Part shown: positions 8,323 to 17,928 of the stretch, one piece after another
Layout of the letters: each line of letters opens with the position of its first letter
Numbering within the stretch: the stretch's first letter is position 1
Notes under the pieces: model-generated
What the model saw: only the letters and a program-made list of their open reading frames with translations
Told to the model about the DNA's origin: nothing
Database searches by the model: none
Translations under genes and position numbers: made by a program
Assembly: GCF_003838195.1 (NCBI RefSeq)
Contig: NZ_RCBY01000039.1
Location: forward strand, 1 to 44,854
DNA: 44,854 nucleotides
Reading direction: 5' to 3'
Source of the DNA: Okeania hirsuta
Lineage (GTDB): Bacteria; Cyanobacteriota; Cyanobacteriia; Cyanobacteriales; Microcoleaceae

Positions 8323-10980
8323 ATGACTACTTCTGAGTCACGAATTGTACCGACCGATCTCCGTAATGAAATGTCCCAATCATACCTAGAATATGCCATG
8401 AGTGTAATCGTAGGTAGGGCATTACCAGATACTAGAGATGGTCTCAAACCCGTACATCGCCGCATACTCTATGCCATGAACGAATTAGGGTTAACAGCAG
8501 ACCGCCCTTTCCGTAAATGCGCTCGTGTTGTGGGAGAAGTGCTGGGTAAGTATCATCCCCACGGCGATACAGCGGTGTACGATGCTTTGGTGCGAATGGC
8601 TCAGGATTTCTCAATGCGATCGCCCCTCATTCACGGTCACGGTAATTTTGGTTCCGTAGACAATGACCCACCTGCGGCTATGCGTTACACAGAGTGTCGT
8701 CTACAAGCGCTCACTTCTGATGCCATGTTGCGGGATATTGATGCAGAAACAGTAGATTTTGTAGATAACTTTGATGGTTCTCAACAAGAACCGTTGGCAT
8801 TGCCCTCCCGCATTCCTCAACTATTCCTCAATGGTTCGTCTGGTATTGCAGTGGGAATGGCAACTAATATTCCTCCCCACAACTTGGGGGAACTTATTGA
8901 TGGTTTGTTAGCACTGATACACAACCCAGAAATAACTGATACTGAGTTAATGCACTACATTCCCGGTCCTGACTTTCCTACAGGGGCTCAAATTCTGGGA
9001 AAATCTGGTATCCGTGATGCTTACACACTCGGTCGCGGTTCTATAACTATGCGGGGAGTCGCTACTATAGAAACTCTCGAACAGCGCGGTCGTCCTGATA
9101 AAGAAGCTATTATTGTTACAGAGTTACCTTACCAAACTAATAAAGCAGCTTTAATTGAAAAAATTGCTGAACTGGTTAATGACAAAAAAATTGATGGCAT
9201 TTCTGATATTAGGGATGAAAGCGATCGCGACGGAATGCGGGTAGTTATCGAACTCAAACGAGATGCTTATCCTAGAGTTGTACTCAATAATCTTTATAAA
9301 CAAACCACGCTACAAGCAAATTTTGGAGCTAATATTTTAGCATTAGTAAATTCAGAACCCCAGTTACTAACGCTGAAAAAATATCTCGAAGTTTTCCTAG
9401 ATTTTCGGATAGAAACTATTACGAGAAGGACTCAATATGAACTCCGAAAAGCTGAAGAAAGAGACCATTTATTACAAGGTTTGTTAATTGCTTTAGACAA
9501 TTTAGATGCAATTATTCAATTAATTCGTCAGGCTGCAGATACTCCTACTGCTAAACAAGAGTTAATTGAAAATCATGGTTTATCTGAAGTACAATCAGAC
9601 GCAATTTTACAAATGCAGTTAAGAAGATTAACAGCATTAGAAGCGCAAAAAATTGAACAAGAGCATGAAGAATTACTGTTAAGAATTGCTGATTTACAAG
9701 ATATATTAGCGAAACGGGAACGGATTCTAGAAATTATTGAAACTGAAGCTTTAGAAATAAAAGAACGTTATGCTACTCCGAGAAGAACTATCATTGAATT
9801 AGCAGAAGGTGAGCTAGATGATACAGATTTAATTGCCAATGAAAAAGCAATTATTTTACTAACAGAACAAGGCTATATTAAACGGATGCCAGTTAATACT
9901 TTTGAGGCTCAAAGTCGAGCAACTCGTGGTAAGTCTGGTACGAAAATGAAAGATGATGATGGAGTTGAACATTTTCTCAGTTGTTGTGACCATGACAGTA
10001 TTTTATTCTTTACTCAAAGAGGTGTTGTTTACTGTCTAAATGCTTATCAAATTCCTATTGGTTCTCGTATAGCAAGGGGTGTACCAGTGGTACAAATGTT
10101 ACCTATTCCACGAGATGAAAAAGTAACTTCTATAGTGGCAGTTTCTGAATTTACGGATGACAAATTTTTAGTGATGTTGACCAAAGGTGGATATATTAAA
10201 AAAACACCTTTATCAGCATTTTCTAATATCCGTTCTAATGGATTAATCGCTATTTCTCTCGCTGAAGGCGACCAATTAAGATGGGTAAGAAGAGCGAAAG
10301 TTGATGATAGTGTGATTATTGCTTCTAGTTCTGGGATGGCAATTCACTTTAGAACGGATAATAAGCAATTACGTTCTTTGGGTCGTAATACTAGAGGGGT
10401 AAAATCTATGAAACTGATCGAAGATGATGAGTTAATTAGTATGGATATTTTACCCAGTTCAATTTTAGATAAAATTGCTGATGTTGATGAGGAAGAATTA
10501 GAGCTAGAAGAAGCAGAATTAGAACTAGAAAATGGAGAAATAGAAGAGGAAGAAACTGAAGAAACTACATCAGTTAATAATAGTGGTCCGTGGGCATTAG
10601 TTATTACTACTGGTGGTTATGGAAAGCGGGTGCCAGTTTCTCAATTTACCTTACAAAACCGAGGTGGTAAAGGTCGCATTGCTACTAAGTTTAAGAAGAA
10701 GAAACGGAAACAAGATAAATTAGCTTCTTTACGAATAGTCAACGAAACTGAAGAATTAATAATGATTACTACTCGCGGAATTATTATTCGTCAAGCAGTT
10801 GACGCTATTTCGATTCAATCTCGTAGTGCTACAGGAGTAAGGGTACAAAAACTAGATGACGCAGATACCATCGCAGAAGTAGCTTTAGTTCCTGCCACTG
10901 AAACAGAAGAAATAGAAGATATGGAAGAAATAGATGCAGAAGAAACAGAAGATATAGACCCAGAAGATATGGAAGAGTAA
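8323..10980 (+). CDS. gyrA: DNA gyrase subunit A
   Basis: The breakage-reunion subunit of type IIA topoisomerase, which with GyrB introduces negative supercoils. Seen: [40 protein letters not shown] in the quinolone-contact region (Thr where E. coli has Ser83), and the catalytic Tyr in [12 protein letters not shown]. The C-terminal pinwheel has repeated blades (GYIKRMP, GVVYCLN, GYIKKTP, GYGKRVP) and a GyrA-box variant QNRGGKGR (canonical QRRGGKG), supporting gyrase rather than topoisomerase IV. Two acidic additions stand out: about 40 residues of Glu-rich sequence between blades (around residues 722-757) and a Glu/Asp-rich tail of about 30 residues. Length 885 aa, frame intact, monocistronic. 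Confidence 0.95.
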   Translation: MTTSESRIVPTDLRNEMSQSYLEYAMSVIVGRALPDTRDGLKPVHRRILYAMNELGLTADRPFRKCARVVGEVLGKYHPHGDTAVYDALVRMAQDFSMRSPLIHGHGNFGSVDNDPPAAMRYTECRLQALTSDAMLRDIDAETVDFVDNFDGSQQEPLALPSRIPQLFLNGSSGIAVGMATNIPPHNLGELIDGLLALIHNPEITDTELMHYIPGPDFPTGAQILGKSGIRDAYTLGRGSITMRGVATIETLEQRGRPDKEAIIVTELPYQTNKAALIEKIAELVNDKKIDGISDIRDESDRDGMRVVIELKRDAYPRVVLNNLYKQTTLQANFGANILALVNSEPQLLTLKKYLEVFLDFRIETITRRTQYELRKAEERDHLLQGLLIALDNLDAIIQLIRQAADTPTAKQELIENHGLSEVQSDAILQMQLRRLTALEAQKIEQEHEELLLRIADLQDILAKRERILEIIETEALEIKERYATPRRTIIELAEGELDDTDLIANEKAIILLTEQGYIKRMPVNTFEAQSRATRGKSGTKMKDDDGVEHFLSCCDHDSILFFTQRGVVYCLNAYQIPIGSRIARGVPVVQMLPIPRDEKVTSIVAVSEFTDDKFLVMLTKGGYIKKTPLSAFSNIRSNGLIAISLAEGDQLRWVRRAKVDDSVIIASSSGMAIHFRTDNKQLRSLGRNTRGVKSMKLIEDDELISMDILPSSILDKIADVDEEELELEEAELELENGEIEEEETEETTSVNNSGPWALVITTGGYGKRVPVSQFTLQNRGGKGRIATKFKKKKRKQDKLASLRIVNETEELIMITTRGIIIRQAVDAISIQSRSATGVRVQKLDDADTIAEVALVPATETEEIEDMEEIDAEETEDIDPEDMEE

Positions 10981-11119
10981 GGAGGTAGGGATAGAGAGTT
11001 AAATATAGTTATATAATCCCTCCTTCGGGAGTAAGGAGAAAGGAAAATTGTATGAAATTCTACCCTACTCCTTACTATCATCTATTTATAAATATTTATA
11101 AAAAAATTGCCTTTTATTA
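10981..11119. other. gyrA downstream flank
   Basis: CTCCTTCGGGAG at about 11020-11031 is a short perfect hairpin (CTCC/GGAG around TTCG) that may end gyrA, without a strong T-run. The outer IS element begins at 11120, flanked on each side by TA. Confidence 0.4.
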
Positions 11120-11203
11120 GGGCGTGTCATCAATTAAAAAATTGACAAGTAGGGGTATTGTATGCTCTAGGTCGATGGCAATCGCTATGCTCATAATACC
11201 AAA

Positions 11204-11225
11204 TTGATAAATGTTTGCTACAAAT
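11204..11225. repeat. Dispersed 22-bp repeat, copy 1
   Basis: This 22-mer (TTGATAAATGTTTGCTAC followed by AAAT) recurs exactly, inverted, at 39534-39555. Both copies are next to an AATACCA and near a TTGTATGC sequence, so the conserved unit may be larger and MITE-like. Confidence 0.5.
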
Positions 11226-11429
11226 AGTTAGGATATTTCTTAGGAGTCAACCCACCCCTCGCCCCTCCCCCTCCCAGGAGGGGAAGTCAGGAGTCAGGAG
11301 TCGTATAGGAAGGGCTTCAATACCATTTTTTAGGTCGGAAGTCATCTTTTTTGTCAAAGGGAATATTCTGAAAAGTCTTTTTATTCCTCTTACTATTCGT
11401 AACATTATTTTTTCACGCTTGGTATAAAA

Positions 11430-12204
11430 TGACTGAGGCTACCAAATAAATCCCTCCCAGGAAGTTAAACGAACGTTGATCGTATCTAGTAGCGATATAG
11501 CTGCCGCTAGGCGGAGCCAACGCTGGATACTCTTTGAGTTTGGCAAAGAAATTTTCGATTCATAGACCTGCTTTGTACAATATCTGATCATAATTACGCA
11601 GTTCACGCGCAGTTTTTTTTTTCGGGGAAATCACTACTTCTATTCCTCTGTGGGTCAAAGGCGATTGGCACCCGCTCCTGAGCATCATCAGCTTTTTCCC
11701 CTAATACTGCTTCCGCTTTTACCATCGGTAATACTACATCTGCCCCATCCAAGTCCGATGCTTGACCAGTAGTAAAAAAAATTAGTAGGATTACCCAGAG
11801 CATCTACTACTCCATGTATCTTGGTACTCAACCCTCCTTTGCTACGGCCAATGTCTTCCTGTTCTGCACTACTGTCCTTCACTCCGGCACTATGTTGATC
11901 AGCACGAACAATAGTGGCATCGATCATGGCATATTCGTTATCTGCATCCTCAGCTAGAGTTTGAAATAGTCTTTCCCAGACTCCAGAACCGCTCCAACGG
12001 CTAAAACGGGTATGGACAATGCGGAAGTCCCCAAATCTTTCTGGTAAGTCTGTCCAAGGAATTCCCGCCCGATATCTGTATCAAACCGCTTCTACAAAGA
12101 GGCGGTTGTATGCATGCTGTTCTTCCTACAGTTCCTTCACGGCCTGGTAGTAAATGTGGAATGGGTTCCCATTGGTCGTCACGCAAACCATAACGTCTAG
12201 TCAT
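11430..12204 (-). pseudogene. IS5-family (IS427-type) transposase, multiply frameshifted
   Basis: Reading leftward: MTRRYGLRDDQWEPIPHLLP at the N-terminus (12204), then after frame breaks MIDATIVRADQHSAG (first catalytic Asp region), EDIGRSKGGLSTKIH, DALGNPTNFF, SDLDGADVVLP, AEAVLGEKADDAQERV (where the family has ADKAYDA), and finally IENFFAKLKEY and IATRYDQRSFNFLGGIYL. The order and motifs are those of a DDE transposase of about 250 residues, but the pieces lie in different frames and one in-frame stop precedes IENFF. A GC-rich 24-bp sequence is inserted in frame between KEY and IATRYD (11497-11520). Inactive. Confidence 0.85.
11497..11520 (-). repeat. Small palindromic repeat inserted in IS5 transposase
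   Basis: Twenty-four bp containing GGCTCCGCCTAGCGGC, adding eight codons between KEY and IATRYD. From memory, relatives read KQYRAIATRYD here without it. In-frame insertion. Confidence 0.55.
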
Positions 12205-12326
12205 TGAGAGCAGTCCTATGCCTGTTATTCCTGTAGTTATTCTTTATAGAACCCCTGAGCGTATCTTTTCCGTCCAAGTTTATACTAAGTAGCGATCGCC
12301 AATTATCCTAAACAAGAGTTAGGCAA

Positions 12327-12970
12327 ATGCCGTATTCAAGCAGTTTAACAGACAAAGAATGGGTTCAAGTTGAACCATTATTGCCAAAAAAGAAGAAAAC
12401 TTGTCCCACAAAATGGACGAAAAGGCAAATACTTGATGGTATCCTCTACCAACTTAAGAATGGTTGTAATTGGTGTGATTTGCCCTGCATATTTGCCTCC
12501 TGATTCCACAGTTTTTTGGCAGCAGCTACATTCAGCTGGAATTAAGAGGCACTTAGCAGTTGATAGTCTTGGTTTTCCTTTTTTTACCCACTGTACATGC
12601 ATCATCAGAAACTGATGATGTAGGATGAATAGAAATGATCTCAAACAACATCGACTATTTGAAATCCAAACCAGTCAATATTCCTCAGATTACTATCTTA
12701 CTTGATCATGGATACCACCCCGAAAAGATCATAGAGGAGTTAAAGAAAATTTATCCGGCAATTATGACTAAGATTCGGTTTAAACTATCGCCAAAACCAT
12801 CAAAGTTAGAGAAAGAGAATCTGGGAAAAAAAGGGTTTGTTCCCGTTCAAGCCTGGTGGGTGATGGAAAGAACCAATCCCTGGATGGAGAGGTGTAAAAG
12901 CTTGACTAAAAATTTTGTTTGCGCAGCATTCCGCAGGAAAAGAACCCTGGAAAATGCTACTTCCAAGTAA
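12327..12970 (+). pseudogene. IS5-family transposase, internally deleted and frameshifted
   Basis: ATG at 12327 reads MPYSSSLTDKEWVQVEPLLP, then KRQILDGILYQLKNGCNW, the usual N-terminus of this IS group. After DLPCIFAS a TGA and frame change occur. The sequence then jumps from DSTVFWQQLHSAG directly to IKRHLAVDSLGFPFFTHCT, so the middle of about 60 residues, with the first catalytic Asp, is missing. Further on come NNIDYLKSKPVNIPQITILL with DHGYHP, KPSKLEKENLGKKGFVPV and the C-terminal ERCKSLTKNF...RTLENATSK. A 21-bp repeat is inserted in frame between KNF and RTLENAT (12918-12938). Clearly dead. Confidence 0.85.
12918..12938 (+). repeat. Small palindromic repeat inserted in inner IS5 transposase
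   Basis: A 21-bp unit with core TTGCGCAGCATTCCGCAG adds seven codons and splits a GAA codon between KNF and RTLENAT. The same unit, with two base changes, occurs in non-coding DNA at 21966-21986. Confidence 0.6.
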
Positions 12971-13101
12971 ATTATGTGTTTTATTCGACTAATGCTTCAG
13001 AGATTGGCGATCACCTAAATTTTTAGAGATACGCTCAGGGGTTCTATAAGCATACTATACCTTTAATGTCAACCTCTTTATCTTTAATTGATGACACGCC
13101 C

Positions 13102-13380
13102 TAGTATTAATGGAGATTTTCAAGCAGCTTCCCGTTGGTATTTATATCAGTTTATTCCTGAATCTAATTATATTGCTGTTGTAGTAGTGGCAGGGAAAAA
13201 TCAAAGTTTGAGTTTTTGGTAGATAAATAATATTGACATTACTTTTTAAGATGCTTATTGTCACAAAATATAGCAATCCCAAATAGATTACAATAAATCA
13301 GAACTTACGCATCCACAACGCGACAGTACTATTTAATAGTATAAATAAAAATTGGTTGAATCTAAAAATCAGACCCTACC
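13102..13380. other. Gap right of IS nest, possible gene tail
   Basis: 13106-13222 (+) is an open tail ending SNYIAVVVVAGKNQSLSFW then TAG. It has no start and no family I recognise, and may be the end of a gene broken by the outer IS. The rest is AT-rich with nothing supported. Confidence 0.25.
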
Positions 13381-13887
13381 TTAACCAAAGCCTTGAGGTT
13401 TGTCTTCTTGCAGTTCTACATCCCGGAAAAATTTGCGAATAATTTCAATATCAGGCTCTGTCTCAATCCACAGCCGCGCACCACCAGCTTGACTTTTGTT
13501 AGGTTTATGAGGACGATAGACTATTTTGCAGTTTCCCAGAATTTCTACTTCGTGGCAGCGATGGTTTTTGCCTCCTTGTTTGACAGAAATTGCTGGAAGA
13601 GAAGTACCGTGGTCTCGGTTATAGTCAATTTCTCTTCGCAGCACATGGATAAAAGTATTGCCTGTACGGAATCCTTTATTCCAAGTTCCTTGAGGACCTC
13701 GACGACCAGGAGTAATTTCTGGCATTCCTCGACGATTTAAAGGAATTACCCAAAACCGTTTGACTTTTTTGGCTCCTTTGAGACGACCTTGCCTGAGAAG
13801 TAACCTGAGTCTAGCCGTAGAAATATTTAGAAGAAATGCTGCTTCTGTTGTACCAACTTTATCTGGTTCAGTATTTGTATCTTTCAT
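13381..13887 (-). CDS. Small helix-turn-helix protein of unknown role
   Basis: I chose the ATG at 13887 (MKDTNTEPDKVG), giving 168 aa. A longer frame runs to 14022, but the 45 added residues look like translated spacer. Residues of about 10-45, with GTTEAAFLLNISTARLRLLL, then QGRLKGAKKVKRFWVIPL, are a MerR/excisionase-like winged HTH with the usual 'arginine/lysine then Trp-x-Ile' wing. The rest is basic (RRGPQGTWNKGFRTG) and then ends acidic, with no domain I recognise. It follows the broken dioxygenase gene on the same strand with a gap of about 180 bp, so it could have been cotranscribed. Possible DNA-binding regulator or plasmid/phage-type accessory protein; function unknown. Confidence 0.6.
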   Translation of the reverse strand: MKDTNTEPDKVGTTEAAFLLNISTARLRLLLRQGRLKGAKKVKRFWVIPLNRRGMPEITPGRRGPQGTWNKGFRTGNTFIHVLRREIDYNRDHGTSLPAISVKQGGKNHRCHEVEILGNCKIVYRPHKPNKSQAGGARLWIETEPDIEIIRKFFRDVELQEDKPQGFG

Positions 13888-14067
13888 AAACTGTTTCGGA
13901 ATATATAAAGGATGAACTGGATAACCATTTACAGCGTTGCATAAATGCGGGATGATTTTAATAGTTTTGTGAAATGAGCATCTTGCCCAGTCCTTATATT
14001 TTCGGGCGGGCAGGATGCCCATCCCACTTATATTTATCCCTTAATTCAGCAACGCCCCCATTTACTA

Positions 14068-14520
14068 TCAAACCACATTCGAGATTAGATTGGCTTTGGT
14101 TTGTGCTTCTACTTTTTTGAGAAAAGGGACAAAATTGGTGCCGCCAGTTCCCCTCTGCTCTTTGGGAGCTTGTTGGAGGATATATTGAGCAGCAATTGCC
14201 AAGTGCTGTTTTCTAAAGTTCATTAGCTCCTCAACGCAATGATTGTATAAATCACATAAAGCAGGATGACTCTGTTGGTGGTCGATTATAAACTGTTTGA
14301 TAGATGGTCCTGACCAAATGGCGACAATAAACTGGCGGTGCCTGGGGGACATATAGGAGTGCATCTCCTGCAAAAACGATTGAGTGTTACCTGCGTGTTG
14401 TATTCCTAAACCAGCGTCGAGGGACTGTACCAGGGAACATAGAGCTGCACTACCGCCAGCGAATTTTTGCGGTACATCACTGACCGTTCTTAGAAACCTA
14501 TGATTATCTATATAAATCTA
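14068..14520 (-). pseudogene. Indoleamine 2,3-dioxygenase, C-terminal third only
   Basis: This family is a heme dioxygenase that opens the indole ring of tryptophan to N-formylkynurenine. The frame, readable from about 14520, gives DNHRFLRTVSDVPQKFAGG, SAALCSLVQSLDAGLGIQHA, MHSYMSPRHRQFI, the proximal-heme-His region (FRKQHLAIAAQYI) and the GTGGTNFVPFLKKV loop, all features of the C-terminal half. The N-terminal part is absent; a tnpB element starts where homology ends. I searched between kynU and the element and found no matching 5' piece, so insertion came with a deletion. Any remaining frame from the internal ATG at 14373 is only 101 aa and cannot be active. It lies downstream of kynU on the same strand, as expected for a tryptophan-degradation operon. 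Confidence 0.75.
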
Positions 14521-14577
14521 TGATTTTCTATAATAAATAATCTGTTCTATTCTTGCTTCAACCTGGCAACGTCGGCG

Positions 14578-15714
14578 TTATCCAGTCCACAAGCTGTCAC
14601 GGTCGTTCGCGCTAGCGTTGCGGAGCAAACTGACCGCCTGAGCTAAATTTAACGCTGCGTTCAAGTCTCTATCGCAGCTAAAATTGCAGTGTTCGCAAGT
14701 GAAAGCGCGCTCTGATAACAACAGAGACTCTTTTACAGTTCCACAGTTACAACAGGTTTTAGAACTGGGAAACCATCTGTCAACAATGGTTAAGGATGAG
14801 CCGTATAGTTGACATTTGTACTCTAGCTGCCTACGAAACTCGTAAAAACCCATATCAGCAATAGCCTTAGCTAGCTTATGATTTGCCATCATTCCTGATA
14901 CATTTAAGTCTTCTATTACTATTTGGCTGTGATTCTTGGCTAAGTAAGTAGTAAGTTTATGCAATGTATCTTTTCTGATATCAGCTATTTTGCTATGTAG
15001 TTTAGCTATCTTAAGTTGCGCTTTTTTCCAATTATTGGAAAACTTGACTTTATGTCGATTCAAGTATTGCAACCGAGAAAGTTGAGCTTCTAACTTTCTA
15101 TAAGATTTGGCTCCAGGAAATACTTCGCCAGTGGATAATGTTGCTAAAGATTTTATTCCTAAATCTACACCAACTACATCTACTGATTTTTCAGTAATTT
15201 GAGTTTCTGTATCTGTCTTGAAACTAATAAACCATCTATCAGCTTTCCTGCTAATAGTTACAGATTTAGGAGTTACATTATCTGGTAAAATTTCATAAGT
15301 TTTCACCCATCCAATTCTTGGTAATTTAATCTGATTAAAACCAACTGTAATTGAACCATCTAAAGTAAAGCTATCATCTTTACCTTTTTTCTTGAATTTA
15401 GGTTGACCAGACACTTTGGTAAAACAGCGTTTCCAACTATTGGATAAATACCTCAAAGCATACTGAGGTGCTGTTTTAGAAACCTCGTAGTACCAATAGT
15501 TATTTGGTTTAACCATTGCTACCAAAAGTTTATGGAGGTCGATTGCAGTAGGAAATTTAAGCTTACTATCAGGATTATGCTGGTTATGGTTTAAGATATT
15601 TTTAGTTAACCACAAACCCCAATTATAAGCATGACGCGCTACACCCGCGTGTTTAGCTAGCAATGTTTTTTGGTGGTTATTTGGATGTAACTCTGTTTTG
15701 AATCCAAGTAGCAT
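14578..15714 (-). CDS. tnpB: TnpB RNA-guided nuclease (IS200/IS605 superfamily), altered C-terminus
   Basis: 378 aa. Seen: N-terminal wedge start MLLGFKTELHPNNHQ, RuvC-I VGVDLGIKS, RuvC-II VIEDLNVSGM, a zinc ribbon CCNCG...CEHC, and RuvC-III CDRDLNAALNLA, so the catalytic Asp-Glu-Asp triad is complete. The C-terminus is odd: after NLAQAV the frame runs SLLRNASANDRDSLWTG and stops. In another frame the expected family ending VTACGLDNADVARLKQE is present and stops at 14547. A 28-31 bp palindromic repeat at 14601-14631 caused the shift. The lost tail lies after RuvC-III, so nuclease activity may survive, but the repeat also lies where the 3' end of the gene overlaps the guide RNA scaffold. No tnpA is present, so it depends on TnpA in trans. 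It interrupts the dioxygenase gene. Confidence 0.88.
   Translation of the reverse strand: MLLGFKTELHPNNHQKTLLAKHAGVARHAYNWGLWLTKNILNHNQHNPDSKLKFPTAIDLHKLLVAMVKPNNYWYYEVSKTAPQYALRYLSNSWKRCFTKVSGQPKFKKKGKDDSFTLDGSITVGFNQIKLPRIGWVKTYEILPDNVTPKSVTISRKADRWFISFKTDTETQITEKSVDVVGVDLGIKSLATLSTGEVFPGAKSYRKLEAQLSRLQYLNRHKVKFSNNWKKAQLKIAKLHSKIADIRKDTLHKLTTYLAKNHSQIVIEDLNVSGMMANHKLAKAIADMGFYEFRRQLEYKCQLYGSSLTIVDRWFPSSKTCCNCGTVKESLLLSERAFTCEHCNFSCDRDLNAALNLAQAVSLLRNASANDRDSLWTG
14601..14631 (-). repeat. Small palindromic repeat inserted in tnpB 3' end
   Basis: Contains TTTGCTCCGCAACGCTAGCG (as read in the gene direction). Removing about 31 bp restores the conserved ending of TnpB, so this is a frameshifting insertion. 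Confidence 0.6.
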
Positions 15715-16040
15715 AAACAGATAATCCTAGATTTTAATAGATAATACCAGATTTTAGCCAACAGTTACAAGCCCCGCCAACGCCGACAATGTTCCACCGC
15801 GAGATGACGACTCCGGAAAACCGGAATGTTTGGTCTGCCGATGTACAATGCATTGGATAGGCTAGAGTTTATTATATCCTACCTTTTCTTGCAGTGATCA
15901 CCCTTTTTTTTTATCAGAAGAATTTATATCACATATAACTTTGTTTTATCTAGCCTTGCTCCCGTGCCAGATCTTCCTTTTTCCTCTATACCATTACTAT
16001 GCAGGACTACCCTTTTTCTGATAATTCCGATCGAGTTTTA
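15715..16040. other. Gap between tnpB and kynU
   Basis: Holds the left end of the tnpB element and the kynU downstream region. CCGGAAAACCGG at about 15812-15823 is a short palindrome that may be part of the IS end. No 5' piece of the dioxygenase gene can be found. Confidence 0.4.
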
Positions 16041-17300
16041 TTATAATTCTGATAAAGCTTGCACAAATTGAAAAACTTCTGTATAGCGGTTGTAGAGGGG
16101 AACAGGTGCAATCCGAAGGGTGTTTGGTTCGCGCCAGTCGCATAATATTCCTCGTTCTGTTAACTTTTCCAGCAAATTTCCCTCGGCATTTTTAATCTGA
16201 ATCGATAACTGACATCCTCTAGCTTCAGGATTGGCAGGGGTAAGCAATAAAGGTTTGTTTTCTAGACTATTCAATAAGAATTCAAGATAGCCAGTCAGCA
16301 GGCGACTTTTAGTTACTAATTGTGCCATTCCCACCCTGGCAAAGATATCTAGAGAAACTGACAGGGACGCTAATGATAAAACATCTGAATTACTAATTTG
16401 CCAACCTTCTGCACCGGATGACGGTTCAATATCTTGTTTCATCAGCAACCGCGTTTCAATTTTATTGCCCCACCAACCAGCAAACCGAGGTAAATTGAAC
16501 TGATGGGCATATTTTTCATGGACGAAACAAGCTCCGACCGCTCCTGGTCCACTATTCATATATTTATAATTGCACCACACTGCAAAATCTACCTGCCAAT
16601 CATGCAAAGCAAGGGGAACATTGCCAACAGCATGAGCGAGATCGAATCCTACCAAGCAACCGTATTGGTGTGCTTGCTCAGTAATTTTTTTCATCTCGAA
16701 AAACTGTCCTGTTAGATAGTTTATTCCTCCTAGAAATACTAAAGCAATTGAATTACCTTCTTGCTCTAATAAGTTTTCAATATCTTCGGTTCTGATGTAG
16801 GTTTCGCCCTGACGAGGTTTAATTTCCAGCAAGGTAATTTCTGGATCGTAACCGTGAAATTCAATCTGGGATTTGAGCGCATATCGAGGAGAAGGAAAGG
16901 CGTTAGCTTCAATCAGAATTTTGTATTTTTCTGGGCTAGGTCGATAAAATGAGACTAGCATCAGATGCAAGTTCATGGTCAGAGTATTCATGATTGCTAT
17001 TTCTGACTCCAGTGCGCCGACAATTTCAGCCATTTTTGGCTTTAATGATTTACTATAATCCAGCCAGCGAGGAGTACCGCAGAAGTATCCTTCAATTCCC
17101 AGCTTTTCCCAATCATATAATACCTTTTCGATGCTTTCTCGAACAGTTACAGGTTGTAATCCTAGAGAATGACCACAGAAATAGATATTTTCTTCCCCAG
17201 AAGCAGCCTTGGGAATATAAAATTCTTTTCGTAAGGAAGCGAGAGGATCTCTAGCATCCATTTGTTCAGCAAATTCTTGTTCCAGTCTATATTCTATCAT
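16041..17300 (-). CDS. kynU: Kynureninase
   Basis: A PLP enzyme that cleaves kynurenine (or 3-hydroxykynurenine) to anthranilate (or 3-hydroxyanthranilate) and alanine. Length 419 aa is normal. Seen: FCGHSLGLQP near the N-terminus, the TMNLHLMLVSFYRP stretch, FDLAHAVGNVPL (Asp and His near the cofactor), and the PLP-binding lysine in WCNYKYMNSGPGAVG, followed by GWWG. All key residues are present and the frame is intact. It heads a minus-strand unit whose next gene, indoleamine 2,3-dioxygenase, is broken, so kynurenine supply from that neighbour is gone; the enzyme may be orphaned, or fed by uptake or another dioxygenase. Confidence 0.92.
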   Translation of the reverse strand: MIEYRLEQEFAEQMDARDPLASLRKEFYIPKAASGEENIYFCGHSLGLQPVTVRESIEKVLYDWEKLGIEGYFCGTPRWLDYSKSLKPKMAEIVGALESEIAIMNTLTMNLHLMLVSFYRPSPEKYKILIEANAFPSPRYALKSQIEFHGYDPEITLLEIKPRQGETYIRTEDIENLLEQEGNSIALVFLGGINYLTGQFFEMKKITEQAHQYGCLVGFDLAHAVGNVPLALHDWQVDFAVWCNYKYMNSGPGAVGACFVHEKYAHQFNLPRFAGWWGNKIETRLLMKQDIEPSSGAEGWQISNSDVLSLASLSVSLDIFARVGMAQLVTKSRLLTGYLEFLLNSLENKPLLLTPANPEARGCQLSIQIKNAEGNLLEKLTERGILCDWREPNTLRIAPVPLYNRYTEVFQFVQALSEL

Positions 17301-17850
17301 TGGCTAGTTGGGCATCTCGAAAAATTTGATTTAGCTGATCCATAAAACTGATACAAAGCGTCACATAACGTGAAAAATTGATGTGTACGGACGTTGCATG
17401 CAATGTCCCTTGCTTCTACTGAGGTCGTCGGCGGTTACTTAGGGTTTGCTGAAAAAGTCTTTTGGTGGGGGTAGGAGTCAGGAGACAGAAGACAGGAGAC
17501 AGGAGAAAAGGGAATGAGCGAGGAGGCAGGAGCTAAGTTTTGTCCCTTAATTTTTTTGCCCAACTATGCGCCTAAAATACTAGCTTTTTGAGCTTTTTAG
17601 ACTGAAACAGGCGCACTTTTTAAAGGCAAAAAAAGGCTGAAACCAATATCTGTCAGTGCTTTGATATTTAATCAGCAAGTCCTACTTATCCACAGGCATT
17701 CACGGTTGTTTAACGCCGAAGGCGGAGGGAGCGTAGCTCTCACCGACCGCATCTCTTAAAGTTCTACTCTACTATAATTTACATAGCAATCCTAAATTGG
17801 TTCTGACAATTTTTATCATCATTAATTTAAAAATTCTGACTCCCTACTCC
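17301..17850. other. Repeat-rich gap between clpC and kynU
   Basis: A near-palindrome GGACGTTGCATGCAATGTCC at about 17389-17408; short tandem purine repeats (GACAGGAGACAGGAG type) at about 17463-17506; a possible MITE of about 240 bp from TAGGGTTTGCTGAAAAAG (17439) to an imperfect inverse ending near 17682; and a GC-rich small repeat (GCCGAAGGCGGAGGGAGCG) at 17715-17733. No gene. Confidence 0.45.
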
Positions 17851-17884
17851 CTCAAAACGGCAGAAAGCTTAAACTCTCTGCCGT
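17851..17884 (-). terminator. Rho-independent terminator of clpC
   Basis: Reading leftward, ACGGCAGA (17884-17877) and TCTGCCGT (17864-17857) form a perfect 8-bp stem with a 12-nt loop, followed by TTT. It starts about 45 bp after the clpC stop codon. Confidence 0.7.
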
Positions 17885-17928
17885 CTTACCATGAAAAATT
17901 AACTTCCGTTCCCAGAAGAAACTAAATC

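Larger units (their letters stand above)
12245..13048. mobile_element. Inner IS5-family element nested in the outer IS
   Basis: About 800 bp bounded by exact inverted repeats, with GAACCCCTGAGCGTATCT at 12249-12266 and its complement at 13027-13044. TATA flanks both ends and extends the symmetry, so the target duplication is ambiguous. It lies in the leader of the outer transposase, between its ATG and the right inverted repeat, so it arrived later. Confidence 0.8.
11120..13101. mobile_element. Outer IS5-family element (IS427-like), dead and nested
   Basis: Bounded by exact 19-bp inverted repeats, GGGCGTGTCATCAATTAAA at 11120-11138 and its complement at 13083-13101, with TA on both outer sides (a 2-bp target duplication as in the IS427 group). 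It encodes a broken transposase on the minus strand, and a second IS sits inside its leader (12245-13048). About 290 bp of non-coding repeats (11139-11429) also sit between the transposase end and the left inverted repeat, making it longer than an ordinary element of this type. On the right, 13106-13222 reads as the tail of a short frame (INGDFQAASRWYLYQF...), perhaps of a gene the IS interrupted. Confidence 0.8.

Noticed and set aside
13888-14022. Longer N-terminus for the HTH protein
   Set aside because: The extra 45 residues look like translated spacer; the ATG at 13887 is closer to the HTH fold.
17439-17682. A transposase gene in the clpC-kynU gap
   Set aside because: Imperfect inverted ends are present, but there is no coding sequence; noted only as a possible MITE.
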